DNA of 64,000 nucleotides from Cystobacter fuscus DSM 2262 (GTDB lineage Bacteria > Myxococcota > Myxococcia > Myxococcales > Myxococcaceae), in assembly GCF_000335475.2 (NCBI RefSeq), contig NZ_ANAH02000013.1:62001-126000 (forward strand), read 5' to 3'. The translations under genes were made by a program, and so were the position numbers. Positions 8,783 through 18,080 of this stretch are shown here, piece after piece. The notes under the pieces are model-generated. The model ran no database searches and had not been told where the DNA came from. It worked only from the letters and a program-made list of their open reading frames with translations. Each line of letters starts with the position of its first letter. Position 1 is the first letter of the stretch.

Positions 8783-11368
8783 TCAGGGCTCGAACTGGAT
8801 GGCGTAGGCCGTCCATCTCGTGCTCCCGTTGGGAGCATCCCTGGTCACCGAGAGCTGGTTGCCGGTGAGGGACAGTCTGCCGGTGGCCACGCCCAGGATG
8901 TCGTTCGCGCCGAACGAGGTCTCGCCAGCGCCCTGTCCGCCCGCCTGGGAACTGGTGAGCAGCAGCGTCCGGGTCGCATCCACTGGCGTGGCGAGGGGGG
9001 CGCTGTTGCTCGCCGCGCCATCATTCACCGTCAACACGTGCGTCTGGACGAGTGTGCCCGTGGGGAAGGTAATGCGTTCCCAGGAGATTTGGGGAATGTC
9101 GGCGGTGGTGATGGCGGTACCGTCCCCTCGACGGAAGAGCAACTGGGTGGTGTTCGATTGATCGATCTCCCCCCGGACCATCCGTTTGTAGATGTCCGCG
9201 CCCGCGCTGCTGACCTGCCAGGTGGACAGCAAGATGGAACGGGTGAGGTCCGTGGTGGGCAGACCTGTCACCGTCAGCGCTCCGCTATTGGCAGGCATCG
9301 CGTCCGTGAGGTCTCGCTGCACGTCGCTGCCGGTGAATTCGACCACTTGGAAGGTGAAGAGGTGGTTCGTGTTGCAGTCATCGGCTATCAATGCGCCGAC
9401 ATTGTTGTTGCCACCAGCGCTGGCGAGCCGGACCACAGGGAAGTCGTTAGAGTCCACCTCGGCCCCATCTTGGGAAGAACTGAAGAGCACGAAGTTCTTC
9501 GAGATGTCGACTGACGTGGAGAGGCGGGGAGGGGGCTGGGTGCACGCTATATTTTGCAGATGCTGGACAGCCAGGCCTTCGTGGAGCTCCACCACCTGCC
9601 AGTCGATAGTCGCTGCTCCCGTGTTGCCGTTCCGTTTGCAGGTGATGTTGGCGGTCCCCAGCGAGCACCGGACGAAGGAGTTGATGGGCTCCTCGTTGTT
9701 GGTGGTGGCCTGGAAGACGAGGAAGCTGCGAGACAGGTTGACGGGGACCGTCGTGTTGCTGGGGCTACTGATGGGGCAGTTCTCTTCCTTCTTACCCTCC
9801 GCCATCTGGCACGAGCCGCGCCTCACCACGGGGACGATGGTGTGGGTTTGCTTCGCCTCTCCCACCGCCGCCCCGCTCAGCTTGAGTTCCACCGGGCCAC
9901 CCGTCTTGATCTTGAAAGACATGGACCCCTCCGCGGTTCCTCGAGGGTCGAACTCCTTGTCCAGTTTCTTTGAACCCTCACATCCCGCATCCCAGAACAC
10001 CTCGAAGCTCGCGGCGGGAGTGGTGGACAAGGAGAGCAACTGGCCCGCGGGGAGGGACGAGAGGTTATCGTATTTGTCGGTGATGCGGAAGTTGACTGGG
10101 GCGGAGCATTGCCCGGCCAACAGGGTTTGTCCGCCCGAGGGCGACAAGGTGAGCTTCGAGGCGGGCAGGGGTTTCACGGTCCGGACCTCTTGCACTGGCT
10201 GGGACGTCCCGTTGAGCTTGGCCGCGAGGGTGAAGGTGGTCGCGCGGGTGCCTCGGAAATACAACGAGGAGATGGCTGGGAGCTGGGCGCCGAGGTTCAG
10301 GGCCTGGGTGCAGCCCGCATCCTGGTAGAGCGCGGCTTCCGCGGTGTTGGTGGGCGTCGGGCTGATGGAGAGGCTGAGGTTGGCGAGTGTTCCGGAAGTG
10401 AGGTTGTCGAACGCATCGCGCCACTCGAGGGAGACGGGAGAACAGTCCCCCGCCTGGTTGGTGGTGCTCGGGGTGGTGAAGGCGAGCTTCGTCGCAGGCC
10501 CGGGAAGTAGGGTATGGGTCAGGGTCGCCTGCCGCGGCAGTGCGGAAGAGCTGGCCCTCAGCTCTCCCGTGCCGATCGTGGTGCTGCGCACGAAGAAGGT
10601 GACGCTGCTTTTGCCCGCGGGAATGGAGGAGGGAGGCGACGAGGTGCAAGTGGGGTCCGAGTGGAAGGTCACGCCGGGGCCAAACGTGCTCGCCAGGGTG
10701 ATGGGCGTGGAGAAGCCGGCTTGGGCGGGTATCCCATCGGCGTAGTGACGCTCCACGGTTACCGAGGCCGAGCACTGACCCGCTATCGTCGTCAGCTCCG
10801 GTGAGCTGAAGACGAGCGAGGTGGGGGCCCGGCTACACGTCTTGCCCGAGCAGGTGCTGTCGTCACAGCCGCGCCAGCCATCGCAGTTGAGGTCGTCGCT
10901 CGCGTCGCACAGTTCCTGGACCTGGGGCCGACGCTTCGCCTCCTTGTCATCGCAGTCCGCCCCACCCAGCTCGGCCGCGACGAAGCCATCGCGATCCTCG
11001 TCCTCGGAGTCGCTCGGCGGCGACAGGGTCAGCGTGACGGTTTGGGCCTCCGGCTCGAAGTGCACGTCGACCGGCTCGCTGCGCCCATTGTAGAACGGCT
11101 TTTCGTCACAGCCGTTTTTCCCCCAGAGAGCACGCGCCTGAAGCTGCACGTTCGCCGGAAGGCCCTTCCGGATGACCACCACGCGCAGCTCTTGATCCTC
11201 CGGGCGGGCCAAGGGTCTGGACTCGACGATCTTCCCCTCGGGAGTGTGCACTTCGAGGAAGATGCAGCTCGCGGACAGCGCGGGGTCGAGTTGGATGATG
11301 GCCTGGACGGCTTCTTCTCGTGTGCAGCCGGCGACTACGAAGAGCAGCAGGAGGACAGCTCGGTTCAT
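8783..11368 (-). CDS. Lipoprotein with MopE-type metal-binding motif and Ig-like repeats (paralog 1)
   Basis: 861 aa. A lipobox (VVAGC, Cys15) marks a lipoprotein. Residues about 122-170 carry an Asp/Cys-rich module (EDEDRDGF, GADCDDKE, LCDASDDLNCDG) like the putative metal-binding MopE motif. Then come repeated blocks of about 100 residues starting LVFSSPELTTIAGQC, LAFTTPSTTNQAGDC and LTLSPSGGQTLLAGQC, which look like bacterial Ig-like (Big) domains. The C-terminal 330 residues contain two similar beta-rich segments (FLVFQATTNNEEP, FVLFSSSQDGAEV) and end in TRWTAYAIQFEP. No enzyme motif is seen; a surface adhesin or matrix role is inferred. It is the downstream copy of a tandem duplication. 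Confidence 0.85.
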   Translation of the reverse strand: MNRAVLLLLFVVAGCTREEAVQAIIQLDPALSASCIFLEVHTPEGKIVESRPLARPEDQELRVVVIRKGLPANVQLQARALWGKNGCDEKPFYNGRSEPVDVHFEPEAQTVTLTLSPPSDSEDEDRDGFVAAELGGADCDDKEAKRRPQVQELCDASDDLNCDGWRGCDDSTCSGKTCSRAPTSLVFSSPELTTIAGQCSASVTVERHYADGIPAQAGFSTPITLASTFGPGVTFHSDPTCTSSPPSSIPAGKSSVTFFVRSTTIGTGELRASSSALPRQATLTHTLLPGPATKLAFTTPSTTNQAGDCSPVSLEWRDAFDNLTSGTLANLSLSISPTPTNTAEAALYQDAGCTQALNLGAQLPAISSLYFRGTRATTFTLAAKLNGTSQPVQEVRTVKPLPASKLTLSPSGGQTLLAGQCSAPVNFRITDKYDNLSSLPAGQLLSLSTTPAASFEVFWDAGCEGSKKLDKEFDPRGTAEGSMSFKIKTGGPVELKLSGAAVGEAKQTHTIVPVVRRGSCQMAEGKKEENCPISSPSNTTVPVNLSRSFLVFQATTNNEEPINSFVRCSLGTANITCKRNGNTGAATIDWQVVELHEGLAVQHLQNIACTQPPPRLSTSVDISKNFVLFSSSQDGAEVDSNDFPVVRLASAGGNNNVGALIADDCNTNHLFTFQVVEFTGSDVQRDLTDAMPANSGALTVTGLPTTDLTRSILLSTWQVSSAGADIYKRMVRGEIDQSNTTQLLFRRGDGTAITTADIPQISWERITFPTGTLVQTHVLTVNDGAASNSAPLATPVDATRTLLLTSSQAGGQGAGETSFGANDILGVATGRLSLTGNQLSVTRDAPNGSTRWTAYAIQFEP

Positions 11369-11441
11369 GCCCCCATACTAGTGTCCGAGCACCGGACGCG
11401 GGGCGAGGATGTCTCCGCGCGCCGGTGTGGACCGTGGCCGC

Positions 11442-14033
11442 TCAGGGGTCGAACTGGATGGCGTAGGCTGTCCATCTCGTGCTCCCGTTGGGCGCGTCCC
11501 TGGTCACCGAGAGCTGGTTGCCACTCAGGGACAATCTTCCGGTGGCCACACCCAGGATGTCGTTCGCGCCGTACGAGGTCTCGCCCGCCCCCTGTCCGCC
11601 CGCCTGGGAACTGGTGAGCAGCAGCGTCCGGGTCGCATCCACTGGCGTGGCGAGAGTGGCGCTGGTGTTCGTTACGTTATCATTCACCGCCAACACGTGC
11701 GTCTGCACGAGCGTGCCCGTGGGGAAGGTGATGCGTTCCCAGGAGATTTGGGGAATGTCGGCGGTGGTGATGGCGGTACCGTCCCCTCGACGGAAGAGCA
11801 ACTGGGTGGTGTTCGATTGATCGATCTCCCCCCGGACCATCCGTTTGTATATGTCCTGGCCCTCGGTGCTGACCTGCCAGGTGGAGAGCACGATGGAACG
11901 AGTGAGGTCAGTGGTGGGCAAGCCGGGCACCGTCAGCGTTCCGCTATTGGAAGGCATTGCTCCCGTGAGGCTTCGCTGCACGTCGCTGCCGGTGAATTGG
12001 ACCACTTGGAAGTTGAAGAGCTGGCTCGCGGCGCAGGCGTTGAACAGGAAGGCCCTGACGTTAGTGTTGTTACCATTGTTGGTGAGTTCGACTGAAGGGA
12101 AGTCGTTATAGCCCAGGACACTCCCATCTTGGGAGGAGCTGAAGAGCACGAAGTTCTTCGAGAGGTCGACTGTCGTGGGGAGGCGGGGAGGGGCCTGGGT
12201 GCACGCTATGTTTTGCAGATGCTGGACGGACAGGCCTTGGTGGAGTTCCACCACCTGCCAGTCGATAGTCGCTGCTCCCGTGGTGCCGTTACGCTTGCAG
12301 GTGATGGTGGAGGTCCCCAGCGAGCACCGGACGAAGGAGTTGGTGGGCTCCTCGTTGTTGGTGGTGGCCTGGAAGACGAGGAAGCTGCGAGCCAGGGTGA
12401 CGGGGACCGTCGTGTTGCTGGCGCTGCTGATAGGGCAGTTCTCCTCCTTGTCTCCATTATCCATCCGGCACGATCCGCGCCTCACCACGGGGACGATGGT
12501 GTGGGTCTGCTTCGCCTCTACCAACGCGGTCCCGCTCAGCTTGAGTTCCACCGGGCCACCCGTCTTGATCTTGAAAGACATGGGCCCCTCCGTGGTTCCT
12601 TGAGGGTCGAATGGCGTGGTCAGTTTCTTGGAACCCTCGCACCCCGCTCCCCAAAACGCCTCGAAACTCGTCGCCGGTGTGGTGGACAGGGTGAGCAACT
12701 GGCCCGCAGTGAGGGGCGAGAGGTTGTCGTATTGGTCCGTGATGCGGACGTTGACCGGAGCGGAGCACTCTCCCGCCAACAGGGTTTGTCCGCCCGAGGG
12801 CGACAAGGTGAGCTTCGAGGCGGGCAGGGGTTTCACGGTCCGGACCTCTTGCACTGGCTGGGACGTCCCGTTGAGCTTGGCCGCGAGGGTGAAGGTGGTC
12901 GCGCGGGTGCCTCGGAAATACAACGAGGAGGCGGCTGGGAGTTGGGCGCCGAGGTTCAGGGCCTGTTTGCAGCCCGCATCCTGGTAGAGCGCCGCTTCCT
13001 CGGTGTTGGCGGGCGTCGGGCTGATGGAGAGGCTGCTGAGGTTGGAGAGTGTTCCGGAGGCGGGATTGTCGAACGCATCGCGCCACTCGAGGGAGACGGG
13101 AACGCAGTCACCCGCCTGGCTGGTGGTGTTCAGGGAGGCGAGGGCGACCTTGGTCACGGGCCCGGGGCGCAGGGTATGCGCCAAGGTCGCCTGCTGCGAC
13201 AGCGCGGAAGAGCTAGCGCTTAGCGGGCCCGTGCCGATCGTGGTGCTGCGCACATAGAAGGTGACGCTGCTTTTGCCCGCGGTAATGGCGGAGGGAGGCG
13301 ACGAGTTGCAACCCGGGTCTGAGTGGAAGGTCACGCCGGAGCCGAACGTGCTCGCCAGGGTGATGGGGGTGGGGAAGCCAGCCAAGGAGGGTTTCCCGTC
13401 GGACTCGCGGCGCTCCACGATCACCGGCGCCGAGCACTGACCCGCGATGGTCGTCAGCTCCGAGGGGCTGAAGACGAGCGAGGTGGGGGCCCGGCTACAC
13501 GTCTTGCCCGAGCAGGCACTGTCTTCACAGCCACGCTGGCCATTGCAGTTGAGGTCGTCGCTCGCGTCGCACACTTCCTGGGCCTGGGGCTGGCGCTTGG
13601 ACTCCTTGTCATCGCAGTCCGCCCCCCCCAACTCGGACGCGACGAAGCCATCGCGATCTTCGTCCTCGGCGGCGTTCGGCAGGGACAGGGTCAGCGTGAC
13701 GTCCTTGCTCCCTGGCTCGAAGTGCACGGCGACCGGCTCGCTGCGCCCATTGTAGAACGGCGAGTCCTCACACTTCTCGCCTCCCCAGAGGGCACGCGCC
13801 TGGAGATGGACGTCCGCGGGGAGATCCTTGCGGAAGACGGCCAGCCGTAGCTCTTGATCCTCCGGGCGGGTGAGGGGCGTGGATTCCGTACGGAGCTCTC
13901 CCTCCGGGGTGCGGACTTCCAGGACGACACAGCTCGCTTTCAGCGCGGGGTCGAGTTGGATGATGGCCTGCACGGCTTCACCCCGGTTGCAGCCGGCGAG
14001 CACGAGGAACAGGAAGAGGACAGCTCGGTTCAT
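11442..14033 (-). CDS. Lipoprotein with MopE-type metal-binding motif and Ig-like repeats (paralog 2)
   Basis: 863 aa from ATG 14033; the longer open frame to 14246 runs back over another gene's coding sequence and is not credible. The lipobox is VLAGC (Cys15). The architecture matches the neighbouring paralog block for block, including EDEDRDGF and the Big-like repeats starting LVFSPSELTTIAGQC and LTLSPSGGQTLLAGEC. Long nucleotide stretches near the 3' ends are identical or almost so (for example 11770-11840 against 9120-9190). Divergence is greatest in residues about 650-720. The 73-bp gap to the next copy and shared strand suggest co-transcription. Confidence 0.85.
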   Translation of the reverse strand: MNRAVLFLFLVLAGCNRGEAVQAIIQLDPALKASCVVLEVRTPEGELRTESTPLTRPEDQELRLAVFRKDLPADVHLQARALWGGEKCEDSPFYNGRSEPVAVHFEPGSKDVTLTLSLPNAAEDEDRDGFVASELGGADCDDKESKRQPQAQEVCDASDDLNCNGQRGCEDSACSGKTCSRAPTSLVFSPSELTTIAGQCSAPVIVERRESDGKPSLAGFPTPITLASTFGSGVTFHSDPGCNSSPPSAITAGKSSVTFYVRSTTIGTGPLSASSSALSQQATLAHTLRPGPVTKVALASLNTTSQAGDCVPVSLEWRDAFDNPASGTLSNLSSLSISPTPANTEEAALYQDAGCKQALNLGAQLPAASSLYFRGTRATTFTLAAKLNGTSQPVQEVRTVKPLPASKLTLSPSGGQTLLAGECSAPVNVRITDQYDNLSPLTAGQLLTLSTTPATSFEAFWGAGCEGSKKLTTPFDPQGTTEGPMSFKIKTGGPVELKLSGTALVEAKQTHTIVPVVRRGSCRMDNGDKEENCPISSASNTTVPVTLARSFLVFQATTNNEEPTNSFVRCSLGTSTITCKRNGTTGAATIDWQVVELHQGLSVQHLQNIACTQAPPRLPTTVDLSKNFVLFSSSQDGSVLGYNDFPSVELTNNGNNTNVRAFLFNACAASQLFNFQVVQFTGSDVQRSLTGAMPSNSGTLTVPGLPTTDLTRSIVLSTWQVSTEGQDIYKRMVRGEIDQSNTTQLLFRRGDGTAITTADIPQISWERITFPTGTLVQTHVLAVNDNVTNTSATLATPVDATRTLLLTSSQAGGQGAGETSYGANDILGVATGRLSLSGNQLSVTRDAPNGSTRWTAYAIQFDP

Positions 14034-14051
14034 GGGGCCCATTCTACTGGA

Positions 14052-14067
14052 GTCTCCTTCCGGAGAC
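14052..14067 (-). terminator. Short hairpin after the erythromycin-esterase-family gene
   Basis: GTCTCC (14052-14057) and GGAGAC (14062-14067) pair around a TTCC loop. It lies just after the stop of the gene at 14071 and before the start of the lipoprotein at 14033. With 6-bp arms and no U-tract it is only a candidate terminator or processing stem. Confidence 0.3.
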
Positions 14068-14070
14068 CCT

Positions 14071-15396
14071 TTACATTCCCGTGGGCCAGGTGTCCGCCGC
14101 GTCCTCCTCCTCGTGGCCCGCGTCCCGGTCGAGCGGCTGCACGGCGCTCGTGGTGTCGTAGTGCAGGACCGCGTCGAACTGCGCGGGGAGGTCGGCGAAG
14201 AAATAATGGCTGTGACGTTCGCTGTGGGGGGCGTAGATGACGCCAATGGCCCGCTCCAGGCGCCGCTCGCGCAGGGCGGAGCCCGCCTCGCCCAGGTCCT
14301 CCATCCTCAACAGGAAGGCGGGCAGGCCCACCTCGTGGAAGAGCGCCTCGTAGCTGCCCGGCAGGGCGGGCCGTACCCGCCGTCGGCGGCCCGGGGTGTC
14401 CCACTCGCGCGCGGCGAGGACCGTGCCCGTGTAGGTGGTGAATCCCACATTGAACGTCTCCCGCCCATGCCGCTCGCGCAGGAGCTGGCCCAGGTTCAGC
14501 TCCCCCTGGTCCCCCATCTGCGTGGCGCGGGCATCGCCCAGGTGCGAGTTGTGGGCCCAGATGACCAGGCGCGCGGGCGCCCCGCGGCGCCGGCCGAGGT
14601 ACTCGGACAGGGCATCCGCGGTGTCCGCCATGTGGGTGTCGCGCAGGTTCCACGACTCATCCCGTCCGGCGAACATGACCCGGTAGTACGCCTCCGCGTC
14701 CCTCGCCAGCCGAGCGTTCTGTTCCGCGTGGAAGTGCGCGTCCTGCTCGCTCGCTCCCTCCTGAACCCGGCGCTCGCGCAGCTCCCTCAACTGCGCCAGC
14801 ACCGCCTCCTCGCAGCTGTCCGCGTAGCCGTAGGTGGTGGCGTGCCCATAGGACTGGGCGTCCTCGCCGAAGCGGTCGAAGCACGCGTACCGGTCCCGGG
14901 CACGCGCCGCCGCCACGGGGTCGCGCGCTTCCAGGTAGCGCACCACCTCGCGCATGGAGGCGTGCAGGCTGTAGAGATCCAATCCGTAGACGCCCGCCCG
15001 CTCCCCCTCCGGCCGGGAGGCGTTGTGCGCGCGCAGCCATTCCACGAGCGCTCGTATCTCGGCGTTGCGCCACATCCACCGGGGAAAGCGCTGGAAGTCG
15101 TCCAGGGCCTCTTCCACCCGGGTGTCCCGTGTTTCGCCCCGGACGTATTGATTGAGCCTCAGTGCATCCGGCCAGTCAGCCTCCAGCGCCACCGCGCTGA
15201 AGCCCCGCTCGGCGATGAGCCGGCGGGTGAGCACGGCGCGCGCTTGGTAGAACTCATGCGTGCCATGCGTGGCCTCGCCCAGCAGCACGAAGCGCGCGTC
15301 CCTGATGCTCTCCAGTAGCGCGTCGAAGTCCGTTTCCTCCCCTTTCAGCTCCAAAGCGGCGGTGCGCACTCCATCAATCAATCCGGACGATTTCAT
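14071..15396 (-). CDS. Erythromycin esterase family protein
   Basis: 441 aa. The sequence follows the EreA/EreB/succinoglycan-biosynthesis-like fold: VLLGEATHGTHEFYQ (Glu41, His44 and His47 in the active-site region), ALEADWPDA, VYGLDLYSLHASM, VIWAHNSHLGDARAT and VGFTTYTGTV. Enzymes of this family hydrolyse the macrolide lactone, but many chromosomal members have other, unknown substrates. Macrolide resistance is therefore possible, not shown. There are no signal peptide or membrane segments. It lies upstream of the two paralogous lipoproteins on the same strand, with a small hairpin between. Confidence 0.82.
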   Translation of the reverse strand: MKSSGLIDGVRTAALELKGEETDFDALLESIRDARFVLLGEATHGTHEFYQARAVLTRRLIAERGFSAVALEADWPDALRLNQYVRGETRDTRVEEALDDFQRFPRWMWRNAEIRALVEWLRAHNASRPEGERAGVYGLDLYSLHASMREVVRYLEARDPVAAARARDRYACFDRFGEDAQSYGHATTYGYADSCEEAVLAQLRELRERRVQEGASEQDAHFHAEQNARLARDAEAYYRVMFAGRDESWNLRDTHMADTADALSEYLGRRRGAPARLVIWAHNSHLGDARATQMGDQGELNLGQLLRERHGRETFNVGFTTYTGTVLAAREWDTPGRRRRVRPALPGSYEALFHEVGLPAFLLRMEDLGEAGSALRERRLERAIGVIYAPHSERHSHYFFADLPAQFDAVLHYDTTSAVQPLDRDAGHEEEDAADTWPTGM

Positions 15397-15558
15397 ACAT
15401 TGTCAAAAGTATGGTCACACGCGCCCGTCCGCCCGGATTGGAAAACTAGACTGGCGGGACGGCGGGCGGAAAGACACGCCTCCCTTTCCGTGGATTTCGT
15501 CCAGGTAGAAAGGCAAGCAGGATGGCGAGGCAGCAGCTAGCACAGGGCGAGTAGGCCA

Positions 15559-15657
15559 ATGACCCCGTGGTGTACAGGTTGGTCACGGCGCCGTGCGCCC
15601 ACTCACGCTTACAGCTCTGTCCAAGAAAACGGAATTTACATTCCTGCATCTCCTTGA
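15559..15657 (+). CDS. Possible 32-aa peptide before the radical SAM gene
   Basis: A small frame from ATG 15559 to TGA 15655-15657 encodes MTPWCTGWSRRRAPTHAYSS followed by 12 more residues ending PASP. It is the only short plus-strand frame I considered as a precursor for the downstream enzymes. Upstream GGCGAG is a weak ribosome site and the peptide has no recognisable leader motif. It may be chance. Confidence 0.15.
   Translation: MTPWCTGWSRRRAPTHAYSSVQENGIYIPASP
15631..15644. promoter_or_regulatory. Small inverted repeat upstream of the cluster
   Basis: GGAAT and ATTCC flank TTAC, about 43 bp before the ATG of the first cluster gene, in an AT-richer patch of an otherwise GC-rich 291-bp gap. 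It may be an operator half-site pair. The arms are only 5 bp, so chance occurrence is possible. Confidence 0.25.
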
Positions 15658-15687
15658 GATGGTGGGTGCCGCCAAGCCGGAGAAGCC

Positions 15688-17031
15688 ATGAGTCAGACAT
15701 CAAGACCGTGTGTGCACATCGTGCAGCTTCCCTTTCCCTCGTTGAGCGAGCCTCACGAGGCCGTGCGTGACTACTACCGGGATTACAGCGCCAGGTTCGC
15801 GAGCGAGCTGGCCGGGTATTTCATTCCCGAAGGAGCGCTCTGGGAGCTGCCGCTCTGGGTGGCCCACATCGCGGGAATGCTCAAGGAGATTGGCTATGAG
15901 ATGAGCCTGGCCGACATGTCCACGGTACCGGCGGAGGCGGAGGCGTGTGCCCGGTTCCTGCTGGAGCAGACGCGGCCCGGAAGCGTCTTGATGATGTCGC
16001 CGTTGGCCCAGAACTTCGATCTGGCGCTGTCGGTGTCCCGGATGCTGATGGCGGAGGGCCGTCAGACGGTGCTCGGGGGGAACATGGCCACGCTGGCCGG
16101 GCCCAAGGATGCCTCGCACGTGCATCGCGGACAGGTCTCCGCGCGGGTGCTCGCGGAGATCCTCCAGAAGAAGCTGCCGGGACTCACGGAGGTGCCCGGC
16201 CTCAAGGGTGGTATTGGCCGGCTCGACTCCAAGCCCGACTACACGCTGCTGACCGGGTACAAGGGGCGGGTGCCCCTGCTGCGCCTCAACGCCAGCCATG
16301 GCTGCCTCTACGCGTGCAGCTTCTGTGGGGACGCCTGGTCGCGGCAGTTGCACGTGGTGGACCCGGCGGTGCTCGAGCACGAGGTCCAGCAGTTCGAGCG
16401 GCTCTTCCCCGAGGCGCGCCTCATCTACATCGGGGACAAGACCTTCGGTCAGTCCCAAGACGCCGTGAAGAACCTGCTGGCGGTCTTCGCGAACCGTCCC
16501 CACTACAAGTTCATCGTCCAGACGCACGTGCTGAACGTGAACGAGACGGTCATCGAGGCCATGCGCAGGCTGGGCGTGGTGGTGGTGGAGATGGGCTTCG
16601 AGACGGCCGACTCCGAGGTGCTCAAGGAGTCGAGCAAGCCGAACCTCGACGTGGACATCTACGCCAGGCGCATCCAGGCGCTCACCGCGGCGGGGATGAA
16701 GGTCGTGCTCAACGTGCTGGGAGGTCTGCCCCAGGAGCGGGCCGCCTCGCACGAGCTGACGATGCGCTTCCTCCAGGACTCGCGCAACGAGGCGTGGCTG
16801 TACAACCTCTACAACTTCGTGCCCTATCCCCTGACGCCGCTCTTCCCGGTGCTCCGCGAGCGCATCCATGACTGGAACTTCGCCCACTGGCGCGAGGACG
16901 GACCGCCGGTCTTCCAGCCCTATCACCAGACGGTGGAGCAGAGCTGGAATCAGTTCCTGGAGAAGGTCCACGTGGCCCACTCGCTGATCAGCCGCCCCGG
17001 CGTTTCCTCGTCCATGGAGGCCGTGTCATGA
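15688..17031 (+). CDS. Radical SAM protein with cobalamin-binding-like N-terminal domain
   Basis: 447 aa. Residues about 1-190 look like the Rossmann-type N-terminal domain of B12-dependent radical SAM enzymes, but the DxHxxG cobalamin-ligand motif is not visible. The [4Fe-4S] motif CxxxCxxC is Cys206, Cys210 and Cys213 in CLYACSFCGD, followed by IYIGDKTFG, VEMGFETADSEVLKES and VVLNVLGGLPQE, typical of the radical SAM barrel. GGAG lies 7 nt before the start. It is the first gene of a block in which the next two starts overlap the previous stops by 4 bp. The modified substrate is unknown. Confidence 0.85.
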   Translation: MSQTSRPCVHIVQLPFPSLSEPHEAVRDYYRDYSARFASELAGYFIPEGALWELPLWVAHIAGMLKEIGYEMSLADMSTVPAEAEACARFLLEQTRPGSVLMMSPLAQNFDLALSVSRMLMAEGRQTVLGGNMATLAGPKDASHVHRGQVSARVLAEILQKKLPGLTEVPGLKGGIGRLDSKPDYTLLTGYKGRVPLLRLNASHGCLYACSFCGDAWSRQLHVVDPAVLEHEVQQFERLFPEARLIYIGDKTFGQSQDAVKNLLAVFANRPHYKFIVQTHVLNVNETVIEAMRRLGVVVVEMGFETADSEVLKESSKPNLDVDIYARRIQALTAAGMKVVLNVLGGLPQERAASHELTMRFLQDSRNEAWLYNLYNFVPYPLTPLFPVLRERIHDWNFAHWREDGPPVFQPYHQTVEQSWNQFLEKVHVAHSLISRPGVSSSMEAVS

Positions 17032-18080
17032 GCAATCCCTATCTCGAGCTGCTCGAGCAGGTCAGCCCCGCGACCTTCGCCCGGGATCCGAAGCCGGGCT
17101 GGGCGGGCCCGGGCACGCTCTTCGGCTGCCGGGCGGTGGACCTCTCCGAGGTGCCAGCGGGGTGTCAGTACGTCGCGGCGGGCATCCCTTTCGATGGGAC
17201 GGCCAGCTCCCGGCCCGGCGCCTCGGAGGGCCCCCGTGCCATCCGCCAGGCGAGTCTCGTCTTCTCGTCGTACCTGGACAGCCTGGGTGAGCACGAGATG
17301 CTCGACACGCGGACCGGCTCCGTCTTCCGCTACGCCAAGGCCAACGTGGTGGACGCGGGGGATCTGCACGTGTACCCCACCGACACCCGGCGCAACTTCC
17401 AGGCCGTGGCCACCGAGGTCGAGCTCCTGGCCCGCTCCGGCGCCACGCCCGTGTTGCTCGGGGGGGATCACTCGATTGGCTTCGCCACCTTCGTCGGCGT
17501 GCAGCGCGCCCTGAGCGCCCGGCAGCCGCAGTCTCGGCTGGGGCTCATCCAGATCGATCACCACTTCGACTTCGGCGCGAACAGCACCATCCACGGGCCG
17601 CTCTATCACGGCTCCAACGCTCGGCGGATCAGTGAGCTGCCCTCCATGCAGCCGGACCGCATGGCCTTCGTGGGCGTCGGGAGCATCACCCGCAAGGGAC
17701 AGTTCGATGGGTTGTTGAAGGCTGGCAGCCACATCGTCCCCGCCCGGGAGATGCGCGCCCGCGGGGTGGCCGCCGCGCTCGAGCCGGTGGTCGCCGCCTT
17801 TCGCCGCAACTGCACCGCGGTTCACCTCTCCATCGACATCGACGTCCTCGACTGCTCCGTCGCCCCCGGTACTGGCAATGTCACTATCGGCGGACTCTCC
17901 GGTGGCGAGCTGATGGATGCCGTGGAGGTCATCCGGCAGCTCCCGCTGGCGGGCATCGAGATCGTGGAGGTGTCGCCCCGCTACGATCCCACCGGGCGCA
18001 CGCCGCAGATCGCCGCCCAGCTTCTCTTCGAACTCCTCTTCCGCGAATATCGCAAGCCGGAGGCCTCGGCGATCCCATGA
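17028..18080 (+). CDS. Ureohydrolase (arginase/agmatinase family)
   Basis: 350 aa, the usual family length or slightly longer. All six dinuclear manganese ligands can be placed: His148 (GGDHSIG), Asp177, His179 and Asp181 (QIDHHFDFG), Asp270 and Asp272 (SIDIDVLD). The common DAHxD is DHHFD here. The later DCSVAPGTG matches the substrate-loop DPxxAPG with Cys for Pro. The family hydrolyses guanidino groups to amine plus urea; the substrate could be arginine, agmatine, a guanidino acid or an arginine in a peptide. The start overlaps the radical SAM stop by 4 bp. Confidence 0.88.
   Translation: MSNPYLELLEQVSPATFARDPKPGWAGPGTLFGCRAVDLSEVPAGCQYVAAGIPFDGTASSRPGASEGPRAIRQASLVFSSYLDSLGEHEMLDTRTGSVFRYAKANVVDAGDLHVYPTDTRRNFQAVATEVELLARSGATPVLLGGDHSIGFATFVGVQRALSARQPQSRLGLIQIDHHFDFGANSTIHGPLYHGSNARRISELPSMQPDRMAFVGVGSITRKGQFDGLLKAGSHIVPAREMRARGVAAALEPVVAAFRRNCTAVHLSIDIDVLDCSVAPGTGNVTIGGLSGGELMDAVEVIRQLPLAGIEIVEVSPRYDPTGRTPQIAAQLLFELLFREYRKPEASAIP

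Noticed and set aside
14034-14246. N-terminal extension of the second MopE-type lipoprotein
   Set aside because: The extension runs through the erythromycin-esterase gene and would bury the signal peptide; ATG 14033 matches the paralog start.
15446-15703. 85-aa minus-strand frame upstream of the radical SAM gene
   Set aside because: It overlaps the radical SAM start codon, has no good ribosome site and shows no domain; considered chance.
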